Part shown: positions 56,241-64,000 of the stretch, piece after piece
Layout of the letters: each line of letters begins with the position of its first letter
Position numbering within the stretch: the first letter of the stretch is position 1
NCBI RefSeq assembly: GCF_028712425.1
Contig: NZ_JAQTQD010000001.1
Span: forward strand, 87,414 to 151,413
Direction: 5' to 3'
Source: Methanoregula sp.
Lineage (GTDB): Archaea; Halobacteriota; Methanomicrobia; Methanomicrobiales; Methanospirillaceae
DNA: 64,000 nucleotides
The notes under the pieces: generated by a model
Told to the model about the DNA's origin: nothing
What the model saw: the letters and a program-made list of their open reading frames with translations, nothing else
The model's database searches: none
Program-made: the position numbers and the translations under genes

Positions 56241-57086
56241 ATGCAGACTATGAACACAAAGAACGAGATGAACCGGATCAACGATTATCGCAGGAACGAT
56301 GGATCGCGGATCGCCGGTTGGGGACACGATGCCGGATGCAAAGATGGTGCCGGAAACATGTCCCCTGTATCGCACGAAGAACAGCAAAAAACCATTGACC
56401 AGATGGGAAAACCGCAGGAAGACCAGAAAAGTACAATGGAAATGATGGGAAAACCGCACAAAGAACAGACAGGAACCATGGACTGGACGGGAAAACCGCA
56501 AGAAGACCAGAAAAGTACAATGGAAATGATGGGAAAACCGCACAAAGAACAGACAGGAACTATGGACCGGATCGGAACACTGCCGGAAGCGACACGAAAA
56601 GATCCCGGCCCGGGCCGGAACAAAAGGCCGGTTGTGGCCATCCGGGAAGCAAAGCGGCGGGCTGCCATCTGGGGGTTTACTGTCGCCGATGTTGTATCAG
56701 ATGGAGAACTCCCGTACGATTTCATCGCCATGAAGGACGGGATCACAAGTTTCGTCCGTATCCGCCGCATCCGTGACTCCTGGTTCAACAGCAAAAAAAT
56801 CCAGGAACGATGCAGGAAAGAGATCGCTGCGTTCCGGGCAATGAAACCGCAGCAGGGGCTCATATTCGAACTCTGGATACGGGGATTTGCCCGGGCATTC
56901 CAAAGGTATCGTATCCTCCAGGATGCAATCGAGAATATCGGGATTGTCCTGGAACCGGAAACACGGGCAGGAAAGAAGGCCCTTGATGAAGAACAGCGTG
57001 CCACTACTGTCATCCCAAAACATGACAACCGGATGAGGATGGCGATTGAACCTGTTTTGGCAATTTCAGAATGCAAAAGCCTGTAA
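56241..57086 (+). CDS. Putative coiled-coil protein with a nuclease-like C-terminal domain
   Basis: A 281-residue protein from ATG 56241, chosen because AGGAGTTGAG lies just upstream; a GTG six codons earlier is possible. Residues 40-110 contain four near-exact 14-residue repeats (consensus MGKPxxxQxxTM) plus one degenerate unit, a length of two heptads that suits a coiled coil. A Pro/Lys linker leads to a domain (about 130-240) with LPYDFIAMKDGITSFVRIRR and later FELWIRGFARAF, whose D-x(n)-[FV]-x-R/K arrangement recalls PD-(D/E)xK nuclease-like folds such as Hjc; the resemblance is loose. The tail is variable. No close family is recognised. It lies next to TA modules. Confidence 0.7.
   Translation: MQTMNTKNEMNRINDYRRNDGSRIAGWGHDAGCKDGAGNMSPVSHEEQQKTIDQMGKPQEDQKSTMEMMGKPHKEQTGTMDWTGKPQEDQKSTMEMMGKPHKEQTGTMDRIGTLPEATRKDPGPGRNKRPVVAIREAKRRAAIWGFTVADVVSDGELPYDFIAMKDGITSFVRIRRIRDSWFNSKKIQERCRKEIAAFRAMKPQQGLIFELWIRGFARAFQRYRILQDAIENIGIVLEPETRAGKKALDEEQRATTVIPKHDNRMRMAIEPVLAISECKSL
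56397..56564 (+). repeat. Tandem repeat in coding sequence: 84-bp period, 42-bp half units
   Basis: Two copies of an 84-bp unit (56397-56480 and 56481-56564) are nearly identical; each splits into two 42-bp halves of 14 codons with related sequence (DQMGKPQEDQKSTM and EMMGKPHKEQTGTM). The high DNA identity shows a recent duplication that keeps the reading frame. Confidence 0.9.
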
Positions 57087-57224
57087 GAGAATGAGCCATG
57101 CCGATCAGGGATTCCTGGTAACAGGCCCAAAACCTGTCATTTTTTTGTTGGTATGAAGATCTTCAGGATATTCATCAGCGTTCTGAATTGCTTATTAGAT
57201 CCTGGAATTGCTTAAAAACCTGAT

Positions 57225-57785
57225 TCAGTTCCCCTTTGCGCGCTCCGGATTAGCCGGAATATCTGACGTAACAACTGCCCCTTCATCGACAACTGCCCCG
57301 ACTCCGATACTGACGCCCGGGGCAATGATCGCCTTCTTCCCGATCACGCAGCCTTCGCCAAGAACGATCGCCCGGTCCGTCACCAGTGACGAGGATGAGA
57401 ATTCCGGTTCACCGACAAGCCGGACACCCGCCCCAACCTCAACATTATCCCCAATCCGTGTAAACCGGGGGATCCAGACATCCTCTCGGACCGTCACGTT
57501 ATTCCCGATTACCACGTCCATGTCAATACAAGTCCCGGTGCATAAGGTTACATCGTCCCCAAGCGCGGTTTCGCTCCGGATCAGAACATCATTCCCGCAC
57601 CGGAACCGGTCGCCGATAAAGACATTGCCATAGATAATACAGTGCCGGCCAATCGATGGGTCCGCACCCAGACGTACGCCGGGAAAGATCTCGGACTTCA
57701 GGGCCGCGGGCGAAGGAAAACCAATCAGGGTGGACTCCACCATACGGAACGAGGTCTGGAACTGCTGCAGGTTTCCGGGAATCAT
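57225..57785 (-). CDS. Hexapeptide-repeat (left-handed beta-helix) protein
   Basis: A 186-residue protein starting at ATG 57785 with TTGGAGAT upstream; a TTG five codons earlier is less likely. From about residue 35 it is a chain of hexapeptide units (IIYGNVFIGDRFRCGNDVLI, IDMDVVIGNNVTVREDVWIP, IGKKAIIAPGVSIGVGAVVD), ending VVTSDIPANPERAKG. Such proteins are acyltransferases or, in archaea, gamma-carbonic anhydrase-like or sugar nucleotidylyl C-terminal domains; it has no His where carbonic anhydrases bind metal. A sugar acetyltransferase role is the simplest guess. It stands alone. Confidence 0.75.
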   Translation of the reverse strand: MIPGNLQQFQTSFRMVESTLIGFPSPAALKSEIFPGVRLGADPSIGRHCIIYGNVFIGDRFRCGNDVLIRSETALGDDVTLCTGTCIDMDVVIGNNVTVREDVWIPRFTRIGDNVEVGAGVRLVGEPEFSSSSLVTDRAIVLGEGCVIGKKAIIAPGVSIGVGAVVDEGAVVTSDIPANPERAKGN

Positions 57786-57994
57786 TGTGTAAATCTCCAA
57801 CGAAATTTTGAGGGATTTATTTTTTTGTATTGTATCATAGCAACAACAATAAGATAAAAATTTTCATTTATCTGAAATGAAAAATTATCCCCAAAATTCA
57901 GCCGGTTTGGTCATGATTACACCGGATAACAAGAACAGAAAATGTCCGGTCTTCGTTCTTCTTCCATAGAGAAACACTACAGTCTCGCCTCTCT

Positions 57995-58002
57995 TTTTAT
58001 AC
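57995..58002 (+). promoter_or_regulatory. TATA box of the DUF457-like gene
   Basis: TTTTTATA lies 26-33 bases before the ATG at 58028, so the transcript would start within a few bases of the start codon. No Shine-Dalgarno is present, in keeping with a leaderless mRNA. Confidence 0.5.
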
Positions 58003-58027
58003 CATCCGTTTCACAAGTTAATCACCG

Positions 58028-58735
58028 ATGTATTTCTTTTTCCATCTCTTTACCGGCATCGTGCTCGGGTTCCTCTGTGCAGAACTCTTCCATGACCGGC
58101 GGTGGCTCATTCCCTGCACCATCGGTGCCATCCTCCCGGATCTCATCGACAAGCCGCTCGGGCTCCTTGTCCTCTCCTCATCGATAGGCTATGGGAGGAT
58201 CTTCACCCATACTCTCGCCCTCGCGCTCCTGGTTCTCGGGGCCGGGATCGTGTACTGGCGCTTGCGGCAGGATCCCGGGCTTTTTGCGCTCGGCACCGGG
58301 ATTCTCTCCCACCAGGTTCTTGACCTGATGTGGCGCCAGCCGGTGAACTGGTACTATCCTTTCCTCGGATCGTTCTCCGGTTCCCATACCGAGGACTTCT
58401 TCTGGGTGAAATTTCTTGAAGAACTCCATAATCCCTTCGAAGTCATTCTCGGGGCAATGGTCCTCATCCTGGTCCTTGCTGTCCTCTTCCGGTCCCGCAT
58501 CTCCCCGGTACTCAAAGAAAAACGGGCGGTCATCACCCTTATCATGACATTCAGTGCACTGGTGTTTGGCAGCCTTGCCGGGATCCTCATTGGCTGGGGG
58601 CTGGGCGGGCACAAACTTCCGCAGATCGGCTGGGGCAGGCCGGAGGAACTGATCCTGGGGGGCCTTGTCATTGCCGCTGCATCGCTCCTCTTCTGGCGGT
58701 GGCTTAATATCGTGACCAGTATAGAAGAGCAGTAA
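58028..58735 (+). CDS. DUF457/YdjM-like membrane-bound hydrolase family protein
   Basis: A 235-residue membrane protein with about six hydrophobic helices. It shows the family's metal-binding pattern: FHLFTGIVLGF at the N terminus, GAILPDLIDKP, YGRIFTHTLALALL, and ILSHQVLDLMW with paired His and Asp residues. Members are annotated as inner-membrane metal-dependent hydrolases; the substrate is unknown. It is flanked by opposite-strand genes and reads toward the membrane protein gene that ends at 59009. Confidence 0.8.
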   Translation: MYFFFHLFTGIVLGFLCAELFHDRRWLIPCTIGAILPDLIDKPLGLLVLSSSIGYGRIFTHTLALALLVLGAGIVYWRLRQDPGLFALGTGILSHQVLDLMWRQPVNWYYPFLGSFSGSHTEDFFWVKFLEELHNPFEVILGAMVLILVLAVLFRSRISPVLKEKRAVITLIMTFSALVFGSLAGILIGWGLGGHKLPQIGWGRPEELILGGLVIAAASLLFWRWLNIVTSIEEQ

Positions 58736-58869
58736 GGATTTTTTTGAATCTCCAGACCCAATTATTTGAAGAGAAGGAATAATCCCACGTTTCCTCGTCT
58801 TTATCTGATGACAGGGCGGCTTGATGTGCAGGAGAATTCACGGTTCTTGAAAAAAGAAAAATTCGATTG

Positions 58870-58921
58870 CCCCTGCCAAAAAGCGAATTCTCCCATTGAA
58901 GAAGACCGGAAAAGAAGGGGG
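58870..58921 (+). repeat. Dispersed 52-bp repeat, copy 1
   Basis: Begins CCCCTGCCAAAAAGC and ends in AAGGGGG. It matches 61154-61205 at 40 of 52 positions without gaps. The ends CCCCT and AGGGG are complementary, so the transcript could fold into a long hairpin. It lies between two membrane-protein genes. Confidence 0.6.
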
Positions 58922-59008
58922 CTGTTGGCATCCTCAATAGTATCTGACAATGGCGTTCATCCGGCCCTGCATTATCAATCTCGAACATGAAAATAAAACC
59001 GATGAAAA

Positions 59009-60898
59009 TTACAGGCCAAGAACTGTCTTAACCTGCGCCTTTGTCATACCCCAGGTAATTTTTTTACCAAACATTATCTGGATGGCTTTCCAGTCAATCG
59101 AATTTGGTTCCACCGCTGTGTTGGTATTTGTGTAGAAGATGCTATCTGTATACTTGTAGGTCTCGCCAAAGAAACCCATCCTTGTGAGTGCGCTGCGCAC
59201 CAGCCATTTCTTTCGCGCGGCACCGGTCAGGTCGGAATTGACATACACTTTATCAGCCGTAGTGATGATATAGAATCTCCCATTATCAGTATCCCTGAAC
59301 TCATCTGTCCGGGATTCCTGGTCTACCTGCTTCAACCCATCTTCCGGAATAAAGAAGATCGGGATATCACCCTGTCCCTGGACGTTTAAGTTGGTAGAGA
59401 GTTTGGTTGTGGCAGAATACATGTTGAAATCATCGATGAATTTCTTCAGGTGATCTACATCACTGTCGGAATAGGATCCGGAGATAGAGAGTGAGACAAG
59501 GGATTTATTTACTTTCTCCAGTTTGCTGTTATCCGGCCCAAAAGCAATATCGAGCAGGTGGTTGCCGATATCGGCAGCGCTGTACACCTTTGGCGTCGGA
59601 GTGGCGGTTACCTTAATCGTTGTCGCGGCAGGTTTAGCTGTTGTCTTGACAGGTTTTGCCGTTGTTACAGCGGGTTTTGCGGTCGTTGCAGCCGGTTTTG
59701 CCGTAGTCTTCGTTGCTGTCACATTCTTCTGGCCAGGGCTTGTCGTATTAGTCGCGTTGCCAAAGGGTTCCCAGTCTCCGGATATGAACATTGTCCCGAC
59801 AATGAAGAGCACGATGATGGAAAAACCGATGATAAGGGGGAGATAGGGTTTCAGCGCGCCAAAATCCGGGGCTTTCACTGGTTCATCGGCAAGGGGATAA
59901 GCCTTGATCGGGGACTCGACCTGAGTCGAACCATTCGCCGTAACAGCGATATCGAATGTTTTCCCGCCCAGCGGAACAGGATATCCCGGAGCAGGTGAGA
60001 CCGCAGGTGTCGGCCGGTCGTCCCCGCCGGACCCGAGCGCCATCAGCAGGGCCGGGTCTGCAAGGGTCGATGCTTCGCGGGCAAGCCGTTCGCGCTGCCG
60101 GTTGACATCAGAGGACACCCTCTCCAATGGCCCGGCAATCGCTTCCCAGTCGATATCCGTTTCCTGGTCGTATTTGAGCGCTTCCGGGGTACGGTTCAGG
60201 AGCGACTCGAACTCATCGAGTTCGCATTCCTCATAGCAGGAAGAGAGGGCAGATAAGATCTCTTTTATCCCGACATCCCGGTTGAAATGTGCAATAACAT
60301 GCGGGGCCACCAGCTGGACGATCTCGGCTTCGAAGGCCGGCTCCGGGAATTTCTGGGAGAACCGGGTGGCAATGAACGAGAGTTCCTTGAGAACCGATCG
60401 CCACTCACGGTCCGTGCCCAGCCGTTTCCGGATGATCGCAGCAAGGGGGGTGGCCAGGTTATCGAGGAGGGCGCGGTCGACATCGTATAATCCCACAGCT
60501 GATGCATCGCGCATCTCCTCAATGACTTTCGAGAATGTGGCAAGGAGCATCAGGTAATTGGGGACAAGTCCCTGTTTCCTGACAAGCCGGTACATCTTTT
60601 CCAGGTCGTCGAGGAACGTGAGGAGATCCGAGCAGAGCCGGGCGCGGACAGCAACAGGCGCATCGCCTTCAACAGCATGGTCCTTCTCCGCCTTCAGTTC
60701 ATTGCATTTTTCCGTAAGGAAATGACGGGCCGGGCGGAGGTCCTGCTCTTCCACGACAAGAATGCCCTTTGTATACAGTTCCAGGAACGCATGGATTGCC
60801 TGCCGCCTACCGGTACCCTGGACCTGGTAATATTTCAGGCAATAATCATGGTAAGTTGTATAATCAGATTCATTAAACTGGATCTGAATTTTTTCCAT
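59009..60898 (-). CDS. Membrane protein with DUF2927-like extracellular domain
   Basis: A 629-residue protein. Residues 1-280 are soluble and helical. A Pro/Gly linker leads to one transmembrane helix (LPLIIGFSIIVLFIVGTMFI, about 355-375). Then comes a Thr/Lys/Ala/Pro-rich stalk with repeated TTAKPA units. The outer domain of about 190 residues contains IFFIPEDG, GRFYIITTADKVYVNSDL, TDSIFY, SIDWKAIQIMF and a final TWGMTKAQVKTVLGL. This order resembles DUF2927, a predicted peptidase-like family, but the usual Glu-rich helix is replaced by LVRSALTRMG. The first 280 residues resemble nothing I recognise. The protein seems to couple a cytoplasmic domain with a surface domain. Confidence 0.65.
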   Translation of the reverse strand: MEKIQIQFNESDYTTYHDYCLKYYQVQGTGRRQAIHAFLELYTKGILVVEEQDLRPARHFLTEKCNELKAEKDHAVEGDAPVAVRARLCSDLLTFLDDLEKMYRLVRKQGLVPNYLMLLATFSKVIEEMRDASAVGLYDVDRALLDNLATPLAAIIRKRLGTDREWRSVLKELSFIATRFSQKFPEPAFEAEIVQLVAPHVIAHFNRDVGIKEILSALSSCYEECELDEFESLLNRTPEALKYDQETDIDWEAIAGPLERVSSDVNRQRERLAREASTLADPALLMALGSGGDDRPTPAVSPAPGYPVPLGGKTFDIAVTANGSTQVESPIKAYPLADEPVKAPDFGALKPYLPLIIGFSIIVLFIVGTMFISGDWEPFGNATNTTSPGQKNVTATKTTAKPAATTAKPAVTTAKPVKTTAKPAATTIKVTATPTPKVYSAADIGNHLLDIAFGPDNSKLEKVNKSLVSLSISGSYSDSDVDHLKKFIDDFNMYSATTKLSTNLNVQGQGDIPIFFIPEDGLKQVDQESRTDEFRDTDNGRFYIITTADKVYVNSDLTGAARKKWLVRSALTRMGFFGETYKYTDSIFYTNTNTAVEPNSIDWKAIQIMFGKKITWGMTKAQVKTVLGL

Positions 60899-61288
60899 CA
60901 GATATAATCCGCAATGCTATTATTCAACTTTTTTGGTATCGCTGCGGATTGAATCTCTCCTGTAAATAAGCTCAATGTGCCAGCATTTTCCCCGGAGAGA
61001 TCGTGAGAGAAATACAACGGAAGGTAATCCGGTAAAAAGGAGACCGGAAATTCTCAATGACGGGAACACGGTGATGTCATGGGAAACATACCCGGGAAGC
61101 CGTACAGTTTTTTCCACTTTTTCCAATATGTAATCCCCAGAGAATTTCCATTACCCCTGCCAAAAGGCAACTTCTCCCGGGAAAGAAGATCAAAAAAAGA
61201 GGGGGTTATCAGTAATCCTCCTCCATATTGAAACCAGCATATAAAAAGAAAATTACCTATATCCCAATATCCAACAGAATGATCGGGA
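60899..61288. other. Divergent intergenic region
   Basis: About 390 bases between the DUF2927-like gene and the operon at 61289. No gene. It contains the second copy of the 52-bp repeat (61154-61205) and a TATA-like CATATAAAAAG at about 61238-61248, placed about 45 bases before the first gene of the operon. Confidence 0.5.
61154..61205 (+). repeat. Dispersed 52-bp repeat, copy 2
   Basis: Begins CCCCTGCCAAAAGGC and ends GAGGGGG; 40 of 52 positions equal copy 1 at 58870. An inner inverted repeat CTTCT/AGAAG adds to the outer CCCCT/AGGGG pairing, so the element can fold on itself. The first 14 bases also occur at 54993-55006. Confidence 0.6.
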
Positions 61289-61549
61289 ATGAAAAAGAAG
61301 GACCTCGCCATCATTGCCGTTACAGTCTGGCTCGTTGTTATCACGATATTCATGCTCCTTGCCGCACGGATCGACCTTGAGATCTTTTTTGTTCTCTGGC
61401 TGATTGGGTTGCTTGTCATCGTTGAACTGATGGACACGCGGTTCTCCCTGCCACCCTACATGCGGTACCTCAAGTACGTGGTTGCCGCGGGCATCCTTCT
61501 CTTCGGGTGCATCGTGGCGATGAAAGTCATGGAGATCCTTGCACGATGA
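61289..61549 (+). CDS. Small membrane protein of the DUF4129 operon
   Basis: An 86-residue protein with three hydrophobic segments (about 6-26, 30-47 and 63-82) and a KKK start. Its stop overlaps the start of the next gene (ATGA), so it belongs to the same operon. No family recognised. A TATA-like element lies about 45 bases upstream. Confidence 0.75.
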   Translation: MKKKDLAIIAVTVWLVVITIFMLLAARIDLEIFFVLWLIGLLVIVELMDTRFSLPPYMRYLKYVVAAGILLFGCIVAMKVMEILAR

Positions 61550-63357
61550 ACGCAAAGGCACGGTACGCGGTTTTTTTCCTTCTGGTTATTGCGATACTGG
61601 CAGCACTGGCTCTCACAATCCCCGCGCCGCTTTTGTATGCGCTGGAAAAAGACTCCTTCCCGTCCCCGTTCCACAAGAACACTGAAGTCCTGAAACAGCT
61701 GGCAACCAACAGTACGGACGACATCGTACCGGAGATCCAGGAGTTTGTCGATTTCACGGGCCCGCTCTCGCTCTCGATCCGGGTTCACGATATCGAACAG
61801 GCGCGACGGGACTTCGAGCGGTTCCAGAACAGCCACGGTTCATTAAAGAACCTGATCGTGAAGCTGGACATGAACGAGAGCGAGATCCAGGAACTGGAGC
61901 GAAACACGGCCATGCAGAAGGAGATTTTAGACTCCCTCCTCAACACAACCATTTCCTTAGACGAACTCCAGGTCATGGAGATCCAGTATCACAGCGAGAA
62001 CAACCAGGATATGCTCACCACGGTCCGTCTCCGGGGAGAGGAACTTCGGAAAAAAGTCCGCGGCATGGGCGCCCGGTATCGCAATGCAACGGAACGCGTG
62101 GCCGAAAGCAGCAGGAAACTCGGCATCAACTCAACAAAGAACCTGGAAAGCCAGGTTGTTGTCGACCAGATTATCGAACAGATCGAGAACCCGCAGGCAG
62201 AGACGCTGCTCCGGGTCGATACCTCGCTTGTTCCGGGTGAGGAACGCATCTCCCTCTTCCTCCGGCCCGAAACCGGAGAATACCGCGACGTGATCGAGTA
62301 CATGGGGATTGCACTCACCCTCACGGGAAATGTCACTGTGAGGGGGAGCGGAAAACAGGTTGTCCTGTACATGGATGACATCCCATACTCCACCGTCACC
62401 ACAGACAGTTTCGGCTATTACAACACAAAGATCCCGGTAGAACGCACCCTCTCGGGGACCCATACAGTCTATTCCCGCTCCCCCACCTCGCGCTCCGTGA
62501 ACCGGACTCTTACAGTAGAGCAGGTACCCTCCGCGACAAACCTCTCGGTGAGCCCGACCAATAAGACCACGACCGTCAACTGTTCCGGCGCGGTCATGGC
62601 CAATTACCCGGTCCGGTCCGCCTCCGTCGAGCTGGTATGGGACGAGACGCATGTGCTGGTCACCAAGACCGACAGCCGGGGATGGTTCATGAAAGAGATC
62701 GATCTGCCTCCCGGGAGGCACACGATCCTTGCACGGTTCAATGGTGTGGGATACCCGATCGATCCGTCAGAAAGCGATCCGCAGGTGATTGAGATCTCGC
62801 TCATCGCAAAGACTGGCGATGAACTGGAACTCTGGGACATCCTCCTGATCATATTCGGCATCGCAATCCTTGCGGGCTTTGTAAAAGCCACCCTGTATTA
62901 CATCCAGCGGATGACCCGTAAGATCGAGGCCCGGGCGGAACGGAGCGGGGAGGTCTCCGGTTCCGCGGCCACGGGGAGTTCTCCGGAGATCCTGGCCGGG
63001 GATCAACCGGCCCAACCAACAGATACCAGCGAACTGATGGACCTGGATACCGAGACTATCGTCTCGTATTATTCCCGCCTGCTCCAGGAAAAAGGGCTGA
63101 AGGCGGCATCCTGGCGCGTGTACCAGCAGCTGGCTGCCCGGGTTGCCCGCGACCAGGAGATCCGCCGCCACCGCACCCTGACTGCGCGCGAGATCTCCCG
63201 CGGCTGCAAGGGCAAGCCCTACTGCAGACCGTTTGCCCGGTTCATCGCGGTATACGAGCGTATAAGGTACGGCAGCATCGTTTCAGTCAGGGACCAGAAC
63301 GTGTTCGAAACTGCCCTGCATGTTACGGACGAGCAGATGGAAGGTGATCGCCATTAG
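61546..63357 (+). CDS. Membrane protein with coiled coil, Ig-like region and DUF4129-like C terminus
   Basis: A 603-residue protein from ATG 61546 (MNAKARYAVFFLL). A signal or anchor helix comes first. An extracellular part follows with a coiled-coil-like stretch (about 85-200, rich in Glu, Arg, Leu and Asn) and one or two beta modules including SFGYYNTKIPVERTLSGTHTV. A transmembrane helix lies at about 430-452 (LWDILLIIFGIAILAGFVKA). The cytoplasmic C terminus of about 150 residues has IVSYYSRLLQEKGLKA and TAREISRGC, as in DUF4129 domains. Such proteins usually sit with DUF4350, MoxR ATPase and DUF58 genes, which are thought to act in assembly or stress roles; the next gene agrees. An earlier ATG at 61507 lies inside the preceding gene. 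Confidence 0.78.
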   Translation: MNAKARYAVFFLLVIAILAALALTIPAPLLYALEKDSFPSPFHKNTEVLKQLATNSTDDIVPEIQEFVDFTGPLSLSIRVHDIEQARRDFERFQNSHGSLKNLIVKLDMNESEIQELERNTAMQKEILDSLLNTTISLDELQVMEIQYHSENNQDMLTTVRLRGEELRKKVRGMGARYRNATERVAESSRKLGINSTKNLESQVVVDQIIEQIENPQAETLLRVDTSLVPGEERISLFLRPETGEYRDVIEYMGIALTLTGNVTVRGSGKQVVLYMDDIPYSTVTTDSFGYYNTKIPVERTLSGTHTVYSRSPTSRSVNRTLTVEQVPSATNLSVSPTNKTTTVNCSGAVMANYPVRSASVELVWDETHVLVTKTDSRGWFMKEIDLPPGRHTILARFNGVGYPIDPSESDPQVIEISLIAKTGDELELWDILLIIFGIAILAGFVKATLYYIQRMTRKIEARAERSGEVSGSAATGSSPEILAGDQPAQPTDTSELMDLDTETIVSYYSRLLQEKGLKAASWRVYQQLAARVARDQEIRRHRTLTAREISRGCKGKPYCRPFARFIAVYERIRYGSIVSVRDQNVFETALHVTDEQMEGDRH

Positions 63358-64000
63358 GTACGCGTCCTGGATCGCCGGGGGAGTCTTTGTTGCGGCCCTG
63401 GTTCTCCTCTTCCTTCACCTCTCGGCCAATGACATGGAGTTCTCGCGGTACAACACCGGCTGGAACGGGGCGTCTGCATTCTTCTTTGACCTTGACCGCG
63501 ACAAAACAACCGATGTCTTCTACCCGGCAGTCCTGGAAAAACAGCAGGGAAACGCGACGCTTCTTATCATTGCCCCGCACCGGAAGCCCACGGAAAATGA
63601 GATAGCGGGATACAGGGCATTCCTTGCACAAGGTCACACCATCTTCCTAGCCGATGACTTTGGTTCCGGTAATGAAATCCTGGCAGGGATCGGGAGCAGG
63701 GTCACTATCATTCCCGTGAATGTCTCAAGCCTCGACCGCCAGTATGCTGACCCGTATCTCATCATCACGTACCGCACACCGGAACAGGGCCCCTTTGTAA
63801 TGCCCTCTGAAATAATCCTGAACGGGGCGGCGCTGCTGGGGGGAGGAACGCCGCTTGCACTCACGTCCGTTATGAGCTGGGCTGACCGGAACGGGAACAA
63901 CCGGCTTAATATTGGCGAGGAGATGGGTACTTTGCCGGTGATGGTCCAGGAATCCATCGGACCCGGCAGGCTGGTTGTCCTGTCCGATCCCAGTATCTTC
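63344..64000 (+). CDS. DUF4350-like membrane-anchored protein, cut by the window end
   Basis: An open frame of 219 codons to the window edge, probably starting with GTG 63344, which overlaps the previous gene by 14 bases. The N-terminal helix (ASWIAGGVFVAALVLLFLHL) is a membrane anchor. The following domain contains SAFFFDLDR, ATLLIIAPHRKPTENEIAGY and HTIFLADDFGSGNEI, then GRLVVLSDPSIF at the edge. This is the glutamine amidotransferase-like fold of DUF4350 proteins, which accompany DUF4129/MoxR/DUF58 genes. The nucleophile Cys of true amidotransferases is not seen. The C-terminal part lies outside the window. Confidence 0.75.
   Translation, partial: MIAIRYASWIAGGVFVAALVLLFLHLSANDMEFSRYNTGWNGASAFFFDLDRDKTTDVFYPAVLEKQQGNATLLIIAPHRKPTENEIAGYRAFLAQGHTIFLADDFGSGNEILAGIGSRVTIIPVNVSSLDRQYADPYLIITYRTPEQGPFVMPSEIILNGAALLGGGTPLALTSVMSWADRNGNNRLNIGEEMGTLPVMVQESIGPGRLVVLSDPSIF

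Noticed and set aside
56166-57130. Long minus-strand frames opposite the repeat protein (125 and 281 codons)
   Set aside because: They mirror the tandem repeats on the other strand. The plus-strand frame has a good ribosome site and normal protein composition.

Overview
The window reads as a mesophilic methanogenic archaeon, most likely of the order Methanomicrobiales (Methanoregula-like). This is inferred from the gene mix: a Ni-sirohydrochlorin/cobyrinate a,c-diamide synthase, hypD, an archaeal Trm11/Trm-G10-type tRNA methylase, COG1361 and DUF4013 proteins, TTTATATA-type promoters and a tRNA-Thr with U73. The background is about 50-55% GC. No 16S rRNA or methanogenesis operon is present, so the genus is a guess.

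Layout. 1-8.4 kb holds a truncated lipoprotein, a long AT-rich gap, a COG1361 surface protein, cfbB/cbiA, ilvD, a DUF4013 membrane protein and purH. 8.6-12.2 kb is a grpE-dnaK-dnaJ chaperone operon behind a clear TATA box. 12.3-14 kb carries a tRNA methylase and a small secreted TPR protein. 14.0-26.3 kb is one uninterrupted gene for a 4078-residue protein made only of about 120 tetratricopeptide repeats. 26.3-34.5 kb alternates ordinary genes (PLP aminotransferase, tRNA-Thr, sugar isomerase-like protein, MscS channel, hypD, secreted surface protein) with two unusual non-coding blocks built from consecutive hairpins. One of these blocks has perfect 14-bp terminal inverted repeats and looks like a MITE.

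35-49.6 kb is a surface polysaccharide locus: a tandem-domain glycosyltransferase, deacetylase-like protein, FemAB-like transferase, hexapeptide acyltransferase, DUF354 glycosyltransferase, N-acetyl sugar amidotransferase, two GT4 glycosyltransferases, a large membrane protein, two methyltransferases, a flippase and wecB. From about 36.68 to 48.54 kb the DNA is strikingly AT-rich, which suggests acquisition from elsewhere. It is followed at 50.5-51.75 kb by the wreck of a UDP-sugar operon (wecB, Gfo/Idh dehydrogenase, DegT aminotransferase and epimerase remnants). There the dehydrogenase carries a single in-frame TAG exactly at its conserved EKP lysine.

49.6-57.1 kb is an accessory stretch with three toxin-antitoxin-type modules (MNT/HEPN, RHH/PIN, VapBC), a DUF4143 ATPase and a repeat-bearing putative coiled-coil protein. 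Two of the modules have palindromes placed as RHH operators between TATA box and start. 57.2-64 kb holds a hexapeptide protein, a DUF457-like membrane protein, a membrane protein with a DUF2927-like exterior, and the start of an operon with DUF4129-like and DUF4350-like proteins that runs off the window.

The best candidates for something undescribed are the roughly 120-TPR solenoid protein and the hairpin-array elements. All family assignments are from motif recognition by eye; no database search was run.
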